The translations under genes were made by a program, and so were the position numbers. Shown one piece after another: positions 37,485 to 45,298 of a stretch of DNA of 64,000 bases (positions are counted from its first letter, which is position 1; each line of letters starts with the position of its first letter). The notes under the pieces are model-generated. The model searched no databases and was not told the origin of the DNA. It was given only the letters and a program-made list of their open reading frames with translations. Source of the DNA: a candidate division FCPU426 bacterium (GTDB lineage Bacteria > Oederibacteriota > Muellerivitia > Muellerivitales > Muellerivitaceae); assembly GCA_030041545.1 (NCBI GenBank), contig JASHNQ010000015.1:110693-174692 (forward strand), written 5' to 3'.

Positions 37485-37706
37485 GCGCACCTCACTATTA
37501 AATTTTCTTTTTCCCCATCATAAGGGCTTGGGGTTCTTTTTTTCACCAGTCCCTAAGCAGAGACTGTTGAAAAATCCCATCGCAGATGGGTTTTTCAACG
37601 CTCCCAAGTTACATTTCCGTAACCCAATAAAAGCGAAGGAGGATTTATTTTTGGCGGGAAGCTTTTTAAGATAGGCCCTCTCATCATTGCCTTGAAGGAG
37701 GCCGTC

Positions 37707-37949
37707 ATGCCTGAGCCGAATATCGCCCACAAGTTCCCCGCCAAAGTGGAAATGGAAGCGGGCAAGACCTACGCCTGGTGCGCCTGCGGCCATTCGCAAA
37801 ACCAGCCCTTCTGCGACGGCTCCCACAAGGCGCATCCGCCTTTTTCCCCCATCGTTTTTAAGGCCGAGGAAGCCAAGACCGCCTTTCTTTGTCAGTGCAA
37901 GCATTCGGGGAACAAACCCTATTGCGACGGAACCCATAAAACGCTCTAA
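37707..37949 (+). CDS. Double CDGSH iron-sulfur protein
   Basis: 80 residues from the ATG at 37707 (AAGGAGG five bases upstream). Two CDGSH sites: CACGHSQNQPFCDGSH and CQCKHSGNKPYCDGTH, each giving the three-Cys one-His ligand set for a [2Fe-2S] cluster. Such small bacterial tandem proteins are soluble and likely act in redox or iron homeostasis. A GTTAC-N6-GTAAC palindrome lies 84 bp upstream at 37608-37623. It converges with the Old Yellow Enzyme gene across an inverted repeat. Confidence 0.93.
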   Translation: MPEPNIAHKFPAKVEMEAGKTYAWCACGHSQNQPFCDGSHKAHPPFSPIVFKAEEAKTAFLCQCKHSGNKPYCDGTHKTL

Positions 37950-37950
37950 C

Positions 37951-38051
37951 GACAGTTGACAGCTCAAAGTTCGCAGTTCATAGCAAAGGCTTAAAACCTC
38001 AAGGCCCCCATCCTTGCTGCCAACGGTGAACTGTCAGCTGTAAGCTGCCTT
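37951..38051. repeat. Imperfect inverted repeat between convergent genes
   Basis: ACAGTTGACAGCTCAAAGTT at the left is mirrored by GGTGAACTGTCAGCTGTAAG at the right. It fills the whole gap between the two convergent genes and may stop both transcripts. Fragments of the same word type occur at 25215-25262 and 55870-55895. Confidence 0.6.
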
Positions 38052-39109
38052 TACCGGCTGGCGCGAAGATAGGGGTTCGGCCATTTCACTTCCACTCCCA
38101 GTTCCTTGGCAGCGCGCAGGGGGAAGTAGGGGTCGCGCAGCATTTGCCGGGCCAGAAACACTAGGTCGGCCTTACCGCTTTGAAGGATTTCCTCGGCCTG
38201 GGCCGCGCCCGTAATGAGTCCCACCGCGGCCGTGGGGATTTCCGCCTCTTTTTTCACTTTTTCCGCCAAGGGAACCTGGTAGCCCGGGACAAGGTCGATC
38301 TTGACCCCCGGCACGTTGCCTCCGCTGGAACAGTCGATCAGGTCCACGCCTTCCTTCTTTAAAATCTTGGCGAGTTCCACCGAATCCCCGATGGTCCAGC
38401 CGCCTTCCTTCCATTCCGTTGCGGAAAAACGGCAGAAGAGTGGGTATTTTTCCGGCCATTCCTGCCGGACCGCCTTCACCACTTCCCTTAAAAGACGGAT
38501 GCGGTTCTCAAAAGCCCCTCCGTATTCGTCGTTCCTTTGGTTCGAGAAGGGGGAAAGAAACTCATTGATCAGGTATCCGTGGGCCGCATGGATCTCGACA
38601 ACCTGGAAACCGGCCTGTTTCGCCCGCCGGGCCGCGGCTTGGAAGGCCTTCACGACCCGGGCGATACCGGATGGGTCCAGGGCTTCGGGCAGGGGATAGC
38701 CTTGGGCAAAAGGGATGGCGCTGGGGCCCACCGGTTTCCAGCCGCCCTCCTTTTCCCCGAGGGGCTTTTCCGTGATCCAAGGCACGCCGGTCGAAGCCTT
38801 TCGGCCCGCGTGGGCCAGTTGAATTCCCGGCACCGTCCCCATGGAGGCCACGAAACGCGCCACCCGGGCGAGGGGCTCGATATGTTCGTCCTTCCAAAGG
38901 CCCAAATCGCCGGGGCTGATGCGGCCGCGGTCCTCCACCGCCGTGGCCTCGGCGAAAACCAGCGCGGCCCCGCCCACGGCCCGGCTCCCCAGGTGAACCA
39001 GCTGCCAGTCGTTGGAAAAACCGTCCTCGTAGGAATACTGGCACATGGGCGAAACCGCGATGCGGTTCCTGAAGTTGACACCCCTTAAGCGGAAGGGTTC
39101 AAAAAGCAT
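38051..39109 (-). CDS. Old Yellow Enzyme-family oxidoreductase (YqjM/NamA-like)
   Basis: 352 residues from the ATG at 39109 (AAGGAGG five bases upstream). FMN barrel: LFEPFRLRGVNFRNRIAVSPMCQYS, where the Cys is the redox-tuning residue of the YqjM class; QLAHAGRKAS; the substrate His-x-x-His region EIHAAHGYLINEFLSPFSNQR; and late AAVGLITGAAQAEEIL and FLARQMLRDPYFPLRAA. It reduces activated C=C bonds with NAD(P)H, commonly as a detoxifying enzyme. Single gene. Its leader AAGGAGGCCGCC is nearly the same as that of the CDGSH gene. Confidence 0.93.
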   Translation of the reverse strand: MLFEPFRLRGVNFRNRIAVSPMCQYSYEDGFSNDWQLVHLGSRAVGGAALVFAEATAVEDRGRISPGDLGLWKDEHIEPLARVARFVASMGTVPGIQLAHAGRKASTGVPWITEKPLGEKEGGWKPVGPSAIPFAQGYPLPEALDPSGIARVVKAFQAAARRAKQAGFQVVEIHAAHGYLINEFLSPFSNQRNDEYGGAFENRIRLLREVVKAVRQEWPEKYPLFCRFSATEWKEGGWTIGDSVELAKILKKEGVDLIDCSSGGNVPGVKIDLVPGYQVPLAEKVKKEAEIPTAAVGLITGAAQAEEILQSGKADLVFLARQMLRDPYFPLRAAKELGVEVKWPNPYLRASR

Positions 39110-39300
39110 GGCGGCCTCCTTGAACAACGATTCTCGGTTATCCGTGTCAGTCGTTAGTAAAACATCAACGGCCCAAAAGCAATCCGGCCGACAACGGAGG
39201 GCCTTTCATGAACTCAGGGCCCCGGGGATTTCCGGCCGAAGTCCCCCGTCGAAGCCCAACGTCGGAGGGTTGACAGTTGATCACTGTTTTTTGACATGCG

Positions 39301-39353
39301 CCTAAAAACATTTCCTAAAAAACTTTTATTCCTAAAAACCTTTACCTAAAATC
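39301..39353. repeat. Four iterated CCTAAAAA motifs upstream of a sigma-54-like promoter
   Basis: CCTAAAAAC-like words start at 39301, 39314, 39331 and 39345, all in the same direction and 13, 17 and 14 bp apart. They lie 110-165 bp before the predicted start of transcription at about 39466, the usual range for enhancer-binding-protein sites. Confidence 0.55.
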
Positions 39354-39439
39354 GCCAAATTTTTTTGCAACTTCTTGGTTTTTTTGACCCAAAACCTTTT
39401 GGTTTAACGGTTCTTTTCACGATTTCCGTAAAAACTTTG

Positions 39440-39455
39440 TGGCACTTAATATGCA
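39440..39455 (+). promoter_or_regulatory. Sigma-54-type promoter
   Basis: TGGCAC-TTAAT-ATGCA: the -24 element is perfect, the -12 element has one mismatch to TTGCA, and GG and GC are exactly 10 bp apart as required. The start codon of the 66-residue protein is 42 bp downstream, with GGAG between. Confidence 0.65.
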
Positions 39456-39496
39456 TAAATTTTACTTGTATTCATTTTCGCCGTGCGGAGAACGTC

Positions 39497-39697
39497 ATGA
39501 AAAAGTCGATTCTCGGCAAAAAAAAGTGGGTGCTTCTTGAAACGGTTTCAGAGTTTGAAAAGTTCCTGGACGACCTCGACGCGGAATGGGAGACCAAGGG
39601 CGGCACGAAGGAAAACACCTTCAATGACTGGGTCAACCATTATTACCAGCACCTTTTAAAGGACTTGGGCCCCTCCAACAGCCAGCTTTTTTCCTAA
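39497..39697 (+). CDS. 66-residue hypothetical protein
   Basis: Starts at the ATG at 39497 with GGAG six bases upstream; the frame is open further upstream but that sequence is AT-rich promoter DNA. A basic N-terminus (MKKSILGKKKW) is followed by an acidic helix (SEFEKFLDDLDAEWETKGG) and a Tyr/His-rich helix (NDWVNHYYQHLLKDLG). Soluble, no cysteine. No family recognised. Its short size, basic/acidic split and apparent sigma-54 control suggest a small regulatory or adaptor protein, but nothing in the sequence proves a function. Confidence 0.65.
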   Translation: MKKSILGKKKWVLLETVSEFEKFLDDLDAEWETKGGTKENTFNDWVNHYYQHLLKDLGPSNSQLFS

Positions 39698-39704
39698 AAC
39701 CATC

Positions 39705-40217
39705 CTAAGCCATCTTCCCTCGCGATGGTTTGAGGCTCTTCGACATTAAAACCAAATCCTCATACCGGCCCTTGTGCTTCCGGCCTTTTTTCCTGATGCC
39801 GTCTATTTTAAACCCAAGTTTCCGGTAAAGCCGGATAGCCGGCTTATTGGAACCATAGACATCCAAGTAAACCGCTTCAAGCCTGCGGGATTGGGAGTGC
39901 TTCAAGCAAGCCTTCATGAGTTGGGTTCCAATTCCCTTTCCCCGGTAGGAGGCCAACAATCCCATGCCGAGTTTTCCGGTATGGCTCACCGTTGGGTGCT
40001 CATAAGGAATGATGTCGCACCAGCCAATGACTTTTCCCCCATCCAAAGCCACGAATTGGGTCCATTTATTTTTGATGTTGGAAAGAACGAAATTTTTGAC
40101 GTTTTTCATGGAAGGGGCTTTCAGGAGCAAAAGGTATTTTCCCTCCCGCGCCACCTGGTCGAGGGCTTTGTAAAATCCTTTGATATGTTCTTTTTGGATG
40201 GGAACAACTCGTATCAT
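39705..40217 (-). CDS. GNAT-family N-acetyltransferase
   Basis: 170 residues. The acetyl-CoA site is LGMGLLASYRGKGIGTQLM, with the R/Q-x-x-G-x-G/A loop as YRGKGIG, followed by motif B in VYGSNKPAIRLYRKLGFKIDG. The N-terminal half (GWCDIIPYEHPTVSHTGKL) gives the substrate side. It resembles ribosomal-protein or small-amine acetyltransferases but the substrate cannot be read from the sequence. It converges with the 66-residue protein gene with 7 bp between. It lies downstream of the Mrp-like module on the same strand, 24 bp after its last stop. Confidence 0.88.
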   Translation of the reverse strand: MIRVVPIQKEHIKGFYKALDQVAREGKYLLLLKAPSMKNVKNFVLSNIKNKWTQFVALDGGKVIGWCDIIPYEHPTVSHTGKLGMGLLASYRGKGIGTQLMKACLKHSQSRRLEAVYLDVYGSNKPAIRLYRKLGFKIDGIRKKGRKHKGRYEDLVLMSKSLKPSRGKMA

Positions 40218-40240
40218 TAAATCTTCCCGACGAATTGGGT

Positions 40241-41755
40241 TTACTCCACCTCATGCCCGAGGAAGGGCACGTTGGGCAGGGGGACGTTCTGGTAGGCCTT
40301 GGGTAGGGCGGGTTCGATAAAATGGTGGATGACCTCCTGGTGGAAAACGCCCAAAAGCAGCACCAGGGCCGCCAAAAGGAAAAGAGGGGCCCTGGCGGAA
40401 AAGGAAAGGGGGGCGTGGAAGGAATCGGCCTTGCGGTGCTCGAACAACAGCCAAAGGAACTTCCCGGCGATCCAAAGGTTGAAAAGCAGCGTCGCGGCCA
40501 GGGGCGACATCCAAAGCCAGTCCCGTTTTTCCCAGAGCCCCTGGAGCAGGTAATACTTGCCGAAACACCCTCCGGTGGGCGGAACGCCCACGATGGAAAA
40601 GGCGAAAATGATGAGCGTCAGCGCCAGGCCGAAATCGTGGCGTCCTAAACCTGCCAATTGGGAGAAGGGATGGGACCCGGAAGGTTTCAAGCTGAGGATC
40701 CCGACGGCCATGAAAAGGCCCATCACCACCAGCATCTGGCTCAAAAGTTCCACCAGCGACCCCGTCAGGGCGCTTTTGTTGCCCGCCTCGAAACCGATCA
40801 GGGGAAAAGCCAGTTGGGCCGCGCTCAAGTAAGCCACCGCGTGCAGGAAGTCCTTTTGCCGGGTGGCTAAGAAGAAACCCGCCAGGAACGGCAGCGCCAG
40901 CAGGTATTCCAGGGCCAAAAGCCAGCCCGGTGGTTCCAGGCCCGGCACGTTCAAAACGAAGAATATAAAAACAAAGAATAGATAAAGCCCGACCCTCACC
41001 AAGGCGGAGGAAAAAAAACCCAGGAGAAAGGGAGGCGCCTGGTTTAAAAGCCGCGAGAAAAAAATGGGCGCTGGGAAGGAAAAAAGCCAGCCCCACCCCC
41101 CCGCCAGGAAGAACCCGGCGGCCAGCGCCATAGAGAAATTTTTCGCGATGAAAAGCTGGGCCAGGAGGTCGTCCAAGTGCAGGGTACCCGTGACCGAATA
41201 AAGCAGGAGAAAACCCGCCAAAAGCAGGGAGGCCCCCATGCTCCCGCCCAGCAGAAAGTTGAACCCTTCCACCCAGTCCTGGCGCGCGAGACAAACCCAA
41301 AGTCCCGCCGACGCGACGAGAGCTATTTGAAGGAACAAATAGAGGGTGAGCCCGTTCCGCATCCAAAGCAGGGCCAAAAGCGCGGATACCCACGCCAATA
41401 TCAGGGAAGCTCCCAGTGACTCCCGGCTTTTCAAAAGCCCCGCGACCAGGCTGAAGGAACCCAAGTGGAACAGGGCCACCAGCGCTAAAAGCAGGATGAA
41501 GCAGGCGAGGAACACCGAAAAGGGCGCAAGGACCAGTTCAATACCCCAGGGGGGCGGCCATCCCCCCAGGTTGTAGTGCCAGGATCCTTGGGACAAAACT
41601 TGGGGAAGGGACGAACCGGTCAGGTAAAAAGTAAGGAGAAGCACGGCATAGGTGGCGAACCGGGCAAGCCGGTAGGAAAGGAACCCAAGGGCCAGCGTGA
41701 ACCAGGCCCCGGCGAACGGGAGGAAAACCATGAGGGCCGGCAGGTGTTCTTTCAT
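40241..41755 (-). CDS. MrpD/NuoN-like proton-translocating membrane subunit
   Basis: 504 residues from the ATG at 41755, which overlaps the previous stop by 4 bp (ATGA). About 14 helices. It has the antiporter fold: a helix with LHAVAYLSAAQLAFPLIGFE (the conserved Lys/His-helix region of NuoN/MrpD), FAFSIVGVPPTGGCFGKYYLL (the very conserved G-x-P-x-x-x-G-F motif) and a final long amphipathic part with FHAPLSF. It would form the ion-moving unit of a small complex with the two proteins encoded before it. No NADH or hydrogenase subunits are near. Confidence 0.8.
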   Translation of the reverse strand: MKEHLPALMVFLPFAGAWFTLALGFLSYRLARFATYAVLLLTFYLTGSSLPQVLSQGSWHYNLGGWPPPWGIELVLAPFSVFLACFILLLALVALFHLGSFSLVAGLLKSRESLGASLILAWVSALLALLWMRNGLTLYLFLQIALVASAGLWVCLARQDWVEGFNFLLGGSMGASLLLAGFLLLYSVTGTLHLDDLLAQLFIAKNFSMALAAGFFLAGGWGWLFSFPAPIFFSRLLNQAPPFLLGFFSSALVRVGLYLFFVFIFFVLNVPGLEPPGWLLALEYLLALPFLAGFFLATRQKDFLHAVAYLSAAQLAFPLIGFEAGNKSALTGSLVELLSQMLVVMGLFMAVGILSLKPSGSHPFSQLAGLGRHDFGLALTLIIFAFSIVGVPPTGGCFGKYYLLQGLWEKRDWLWMSPLAATLLFNLWIAGKFLWLLFEHRKADSFHAPLSFSARAPLFLLAALVLLLGVFHQEVIHHFIEPALPKAYQNVPLPNVPFLGHEVE

Positions 41756-42063
41756 TTGGAAACCCGCCTCGGGGTTTTCCCGATTTTGGGCATTGGGGCC
41801 CGCGGCCCCGCTTTCACGCCAAAAGCCACGAACAAGACCGCGGTTCCCAGGGTGACGGCCAGGATCGATAGGGCGATGGCGGCCGGGAAGGGGTTGGTCT
41901 TGGACGCCAGCTGGAGGAGAAACACCACCAGTCCCAGTTGGAAGGCGCACCATGAGGCCGTCTTTTTCCAAGGCGCCGGGTAAAACAGGACGCCGTGAAA
42001 CCCGGCCAGGCAAAGGCCCAGCGGAATGAGGAAATGAAAGGCGTTTCCAAGGTCAACGGCCAC
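41752..42063 (-). CDS. MrpC/NuoK-like small membrane subunit
   Basis: 103 residues with three helices: LIPLGLCLAGFHGVLF, TASWCAFQLGLVVFLLQL and AIALSILAVTLGTAVLFVAFG. The PFPAAIALSILAVTLG segment matches the P-x-P-x-A-L-x-L-T-x-I-V-I region of MrpC/MnhC. A short basic tail follows. It overlaps the gene upstream by 11 bp and the one downstream by 4 bp, so all three are tightly coupled. In Mrp antiporters this subunit sits between MrpB and MrpD, the order seen here. Confidence 0.72.
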   Translation of the reverse strand: MAVDLGNAFHFLIPLGLCLAGFHGVLFYPAPWKKTASWCAFQLGLVVFLLQLASKTNPFPAAIALSILAVTLGTAVLFVAFGVKAGPRAPMPKIGKTPRRVSK

Positions 42064-42562
42064 CGGAGCCTCCCGGAGCGCGCCACCTGTGCAATGCCAG
42101 CATCAAAAGCCCGCCGAATGAAAGGAGTGTTCCTCCGAAAAGAGCCAAGGCGCCGTTGACGCGGGCATGGAGCGGCCCAACCCAGGCCGCCAACCATTCG
42201 TAATCCAGGAAATTGCCTCCGTGGACGAAGCATAGGAAGCCCATTCCAAGGGTCAGGAGGGCGCCCAGGAACACCAAAAGGGAAGCCGGGAGCGCGCCTT
42301 CCCAGGGTTGTTTGTCTGAAAAAAGCAACAGGCAAAGGCTGGCGGTGGAAAAAAGGGCGGCGACGGCCAGCAAGTCCGTGCTGCGGTAATCGGCGGCGAT
42401 GGCCCCGGTCCTAGAGGAAATACCCGTTTCCATTTCGGACCGGTCCTGGTAGCGGCTGGCGATGTGGAGGGAACGCAGGGAATCCGACGGGGGCACTTGG
42501 GCGAAGGAATAAGCCAAAACCCCCGCCAGGAGCAGGGTCAAAAACCACGAAGCTGTCTTCAC
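42053..42562 (-). CDS. MrpB/MbhE-like membrane subunit
   Basis: 169 residues with a hydrophobic first helix and three more helices (about residues 62-80, 90-112 and 135-155). The loop DSLRSLHIASRYQDRSEMETG followed by AIAADYRSTDLLAVAALFS resembles the conserved part of MrpB and of hydrogenase subunit MbhE (Y-x-x-x-S-x-x-E-T-G ... V-D-Y-R-x-x-D-T-L-x-E). The usual Glu after the D-Y-R motif is Val or Ala here. It is the first gene of the three-gene unit. Divergent to it is a glycosyltransferase gene. The assignment rests on a short motif and gene order. Confidence 0.6.
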   Translation of the reverse strand: MKTASWFLTLLLAGVLAYSFAQVPPSDSLRSLHIASRYQDRSEMETGISSRTGAIAADYRSTDLLAVAALFSTASLCLLLFSDKQPWEGALPASLLVFLGALLTLGMGFLCFVHGGNFLDYEWLAAWVGPLHARVNGALALFGGTLLSFGGLLMLALHRWRAPGGSGGR

Positions 42563-42713
42563 GAAGGGTCCTTTAGCGGAATTGGGAATATCCTAACCCG
42601 GACGGGGCACGAACCAACGAGAAAAATATCCTGGAGGACGCAACGGTGAAAGCGGGGGAATCATGCCCGGTCTTTCCCATTCATCTTGGAAATGAAAGTT
42701 GGCCGCCCATCCG

Positions 42714-44999
42714 ATGAAGTATGATGGGGACGAAACGATTCCCCGCGGAGCCCCATTGCCGAAACCCGGTTCATACCGAGATCCTAATTTTCTTTGGCGC
42801 GCCCTTGGGCTGGCTGCCGTAGGGCAAATTTTCCTGGCCCATGCCGGCCAAGCCTGGACCCTTTTCCCCGGGCTGCTTTTGTTCGCCTGCGCTGTAGCTT
42901 TGGTATACCCCTCCCTCACCGAGCCTGGGAAAGAACCCCGGCCCCTTTCCGCCGGATGGGAATGGGCCCTTTTCGCGCTCGTCCTCCTGACCGCTTTTTT
43001 CCTTCGGATTTACGATATTGATTCCCTCCCCGCCGGAATGCACACGGACCAGGGGCTGACCGGCCTCTGCGCCCTTCGCATCCTCCACGAGGGATGGCGT
43101 CCTTTCGGCGAGGTTTTCGACTATCAAGTGCCTGAACTCCTCCTCTTCTATCAGTTGGCCGCGTGGTTCGGCTTGGTGGGGTCCTCTTACTTCACCTTTC
43201 ACCTCTTCTTCATCCTGCTTTCCCTGGCGGCTTTTCCCTTCGTCTATTGGACGATCCGCCAATGGGCGGGCCAGCGCACGGCCTTGCTTTCCCTGTTTAT
43301 CCTGGCCGTCATGCGCTGGAACTGGATTGAAACCCGGAACGGCTACCCCAGCATCCAGGTTCCCTTTTACCTTTTGGGTGCCCTAGCCTTTTGGGCCTAT
43401 TGGGGAAGGAGCGGGAAAAGATGGGCCTTCGCCCTCGCGTCCCTTTTCGCGGGGGTGGGGTTTTATTCCTACCAGGCTTTCAAGATCGCTCCTTTGCTCT
43501 TCGCCATCTGTGCCGTTTATGAATACCGAAAAGAATTAACGGCGTCTCCCCCCTTGGAAAAAGGGGGGCGGGGGGGGATTAGCCTTACTGGGAACAAGAA
43601 AAAGCTAACTCCCCCTTCTTCCCCCTCTTTCAGAGGGGGAAAAGGGGTGCGCCCCTTTCTTGTTTACTTCCTGGCCGTCTTCATCCTCATCCTGCCATGG
43701 TTGACCGTCATGGCCCAAAGGGGGGTCCTGGGGCACCGGGAAGCCGATCTTTTCATAGGTGCAAAGATAGCCCAGGAACACAGTTTGAAGCCCCTGTGGG
43801 ACGTCTGGACCGGGACCCTTCTGATGTTCAACCGCGCCGGGGACGAAAACCCGCGTCACAATATCCCCGGACACCGGATGTTGGACGATGTCACGGCGGT
43901 CTTTTTTGTCCTGGGTTTGGCGCTGGCCTGGCGGCGAAGAAAGGGGTGGGAGGGGTTTTACCCGCTGGCGGGTTTCGGCGTGATGCTGTTGACCGGACTA
44001 CTTTCCACCGACCCGGCCCATTCCAACCGGCTGGTTTCGCTGACGCCCTTCGTGGCCTATTTCGCGGGAAGCGCTTTTGATTTCCTTTGGAATCATGCCA
44101 AAACCGTTTTCAAGAAACCCTTCGCGCCAACATTAGGGGGGACCTTGTTATTGGCTGTCCTGGCGGCCCAGAACATCCATACCTATTTCGTGGAACAAGC
44201 TGAAAACCCTGAGTGCCAAACGGCCTTCGGACCGGAACAGACCTTTATCGGCCGCAACATTGAAGCTTCATGGGCGGACTTCCCGGGCCAAAACCGCTAT
44301 TTCATCACACCTTCCTATTTCCAAAACCACACGGTCGATTTTCTATCATATCCCGCCCGGTCAAATGTTTCTGAACTTGAACTCGGAGCCTGGGCTTCCG
44401 GAAATATTCCCGAAGACAAACCCGTCAACTTGTACTTGGAAAGTGAAAAACCGGGGGTGATCGAATTCATCAAAACCTTATACCCGGAGGCAAGTCAAGC
44501 CTCCTATCCCCCCTGGCCGAAGCCTCCGGGTATGAAACTCCTATACTTTTACCCAAAGGACCGAACCGGGCCTCAACCCTGGATCCAAGGGCTCAAAGGA
44601 GAATATTTCAACTCCGCGGACTGGAACGCCAAGCCTGTCGCCTTTCAGCGGGATCCGGTTTTGAATTTCACCTCAAAATTCGACTTTCCCTTCACCAACT
44701 TTCCGCCCTTCCGCATCCGCTGGACCGGAACCTTGGAAGCCCCCCGAGCGGGCGATTACCAATTCCAGGTCCTGACCACCGACAGCGCCCAACTGTGGCT
44801 GGACGGCAGGCCCGTCCCCCTGGAAAAACCCCTGCGGCTTCCGGCGGGAAGCCACCGTTTGAGGCTGGACTTTGAGAAGGATTCGGGGGATTCGCTGGCC
44901 CTGACGCTCGTTTGGAAAAAACCGGGGGATGAAAAATGGGAGGTCGTGCCCGCGACAGCCTTTGGGAAAATCACCCCTGGGCCAAATTCCAAGTTTTGA
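42714..44999 (+). CDS. GT-C-type membrane glycosyltransferase fused to a PA14 domain
   Basis: 761 residues from the ATG at 42714; a TTG at 42699 is possible. About 12 helices to residue 500, with the GT39-like acidic loop LPAGMHTDQGLTGLCALRIL after helix 2-3 (D-Q as in PMT/ArnT-like enzymes). The C-terminal 135 residues are a PA14 domain: GLKGEYFNSADWNAKPVAF, FRIRWTGTLEAPRAGDYQF, TDSAQLWLDGRPV and GSHRLRLDFEKDSG, a carbohydrate-binding beta fold. So the protein may hold its glycan acceptor through PA14. A repeat element sits in frame at residues about 278-312. Confidence 0.82.
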   Translation: MKYDGDETIPRGAPLPKPGSYRDPNFLWRALGLAAVGQIFLAHAGQAWTLFPGLLLFACAVALVYPSLTEPGKEPRPLSAGWEWALFALVLLTAFFLRIYDIDSLPAGMHTDQGLTGLCALRILHEGWRPFGEVFDYQVPELLLFYQLAAWFGLVGSSYFTFHLFFILLSLAAFPFVYWTIRQWAGQRTALLSLFILAVMRWNWIETRNGYPSIQVPFYLLGALAFWAYWGRSGKRWAFALASLFAGVGFYSYQAFKIAPLLFAICAVYEYRKELTASPPLEKGGRGGISLTGNKKKLTPPSSPSFRGGKGVRPFLVYFLAVFILILPWLTVMAQRGVLGHREADLFIGAKIAQEHSLKPLWDVWTGTLLMFNRAGDENPRHNIPGHRMLDDVTAVFFVLGLALAWRRRKGWEGFYPLAGFGVMLLTGLLSTDPAHSNRLVSLTPFVAYFAGSAFDFLWNHAKTVFKKPFAPTLGGTLLLAVLAAQNIHTYFVEQAENPECQTAFGPEQTFIGRNIEASWADFPGQNRYFITPSYFQNHTVDFLSYPARSNVSELELGAWASGNIPEDKPVNLYLESEKPGVIEFIKTLYPEASQASYPPWPKPPGMKLLYFYPKDRTGPQPWIQGLKGEYFNSADWNAKPVAFQRDPVLNFTSKFDFPFTNFPPFRIRWTGTLEAPRAGDYQFQVLTTDSAQLWLDGRPVPLEKPLRLPAGSHRLRLDFEKDSGDSLALTLVWKKPGDEKWEVVPATAFGKITPGPNSKF
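43545..43650. repeat. Interspersed GGGGGG/CCCCCC inverted repeat inside a gene
   Basis: CCCCCCTTGGAAAAAGGGGG at 43548, then GGGGGGGATTAG, mirrored by CTAACTCCCCCTTCTT and CCCCTCTTTCAGAGGGGGAA. This is the kind of repeat that is normally intergenic (bits read as SPPLEKGGRGG in protein). Here it is a multiple of three with no stop and encodes a hydrophilic loop between two helices of the glycosyltransferase. Confidence 0.75.
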
Positions 45000-45008
45000 G
45001 TAAGAAAC

Positions 45009-45150
45009 CATCACCCTCATCCCATCCTTCTCCCCTCAAGGGAGAAGGAGTACTCGTCACCCTCGCCCCTTGGCTTTTCGGTTTTGGGGGACACAGGGGC
45101 TTTCCCCTGTGAGAGCTTTTAGGGAGACGGACGGGGTGAGGGGTGCCTGG
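45009..45150. repeat. CACCCTCAYCCC-type palindromic repeat (family B, copy 1)
   Basis: CACCCTCATCCCATCCTTCT, then CTTCTCCCCTCAAGGGAGAAG, CACCCTCGCCCCTTGG, a hairpin CACAGGGG-CTTT-CCCCTGTG, and finally GGACGGGGTGAGGGGTG, which mirrors the left end. Related copies are at 53372 and 54704. Confidence 0.75.
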
Positions 45151-45161
45151 GGGTTGTTTCA

Positions 45162-45270
45162 TAGGAGGAATAGCCGCCGAATAGTCGGCTGTTTATGACA
45201 GGCTTGAAGTAGTTGGCCTGAATTCGGCCAACCCTCCTGGGGCTTTAGCCCCAGGCCAACCTCAGCTCCA
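45162..45270. repeat. Family A element, diverged copy 4, plus two hairpins
   Basis: AGGAGGAATAGCCGCCGAAT then AGTCGGCTGTTTATGAC aligns with family A, keeping the GAATA loop while the stem changes to AGCCG/CGGCT. It is followed by GTTGGCC-TGAATTC-GGCCAAC and CCTGGGGC-TTTA-GCCCCAGG. Confidence 0.65.
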
Positions 45271-45298
45271 AAATAACTTCCTTATTCAAAATTGACGT

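Noticed and set aside
37608..37623. GTTAC-ATTTCC-GTAAC upstream of the CDGSH gene
   Set aside because: It has the same half-site word as the GTAAC boxes but in inverted orientation and with a 6-bp gap, so it is not counted as a fifth member of the direct-repeat set.
39301..39353. CRISPR-like array of short repeats
   Set aside because: The units are only 9 bp with AT-rich gaps of 4-8 bp; no cas genes and no real spacers exist here or elsewhere in the window.
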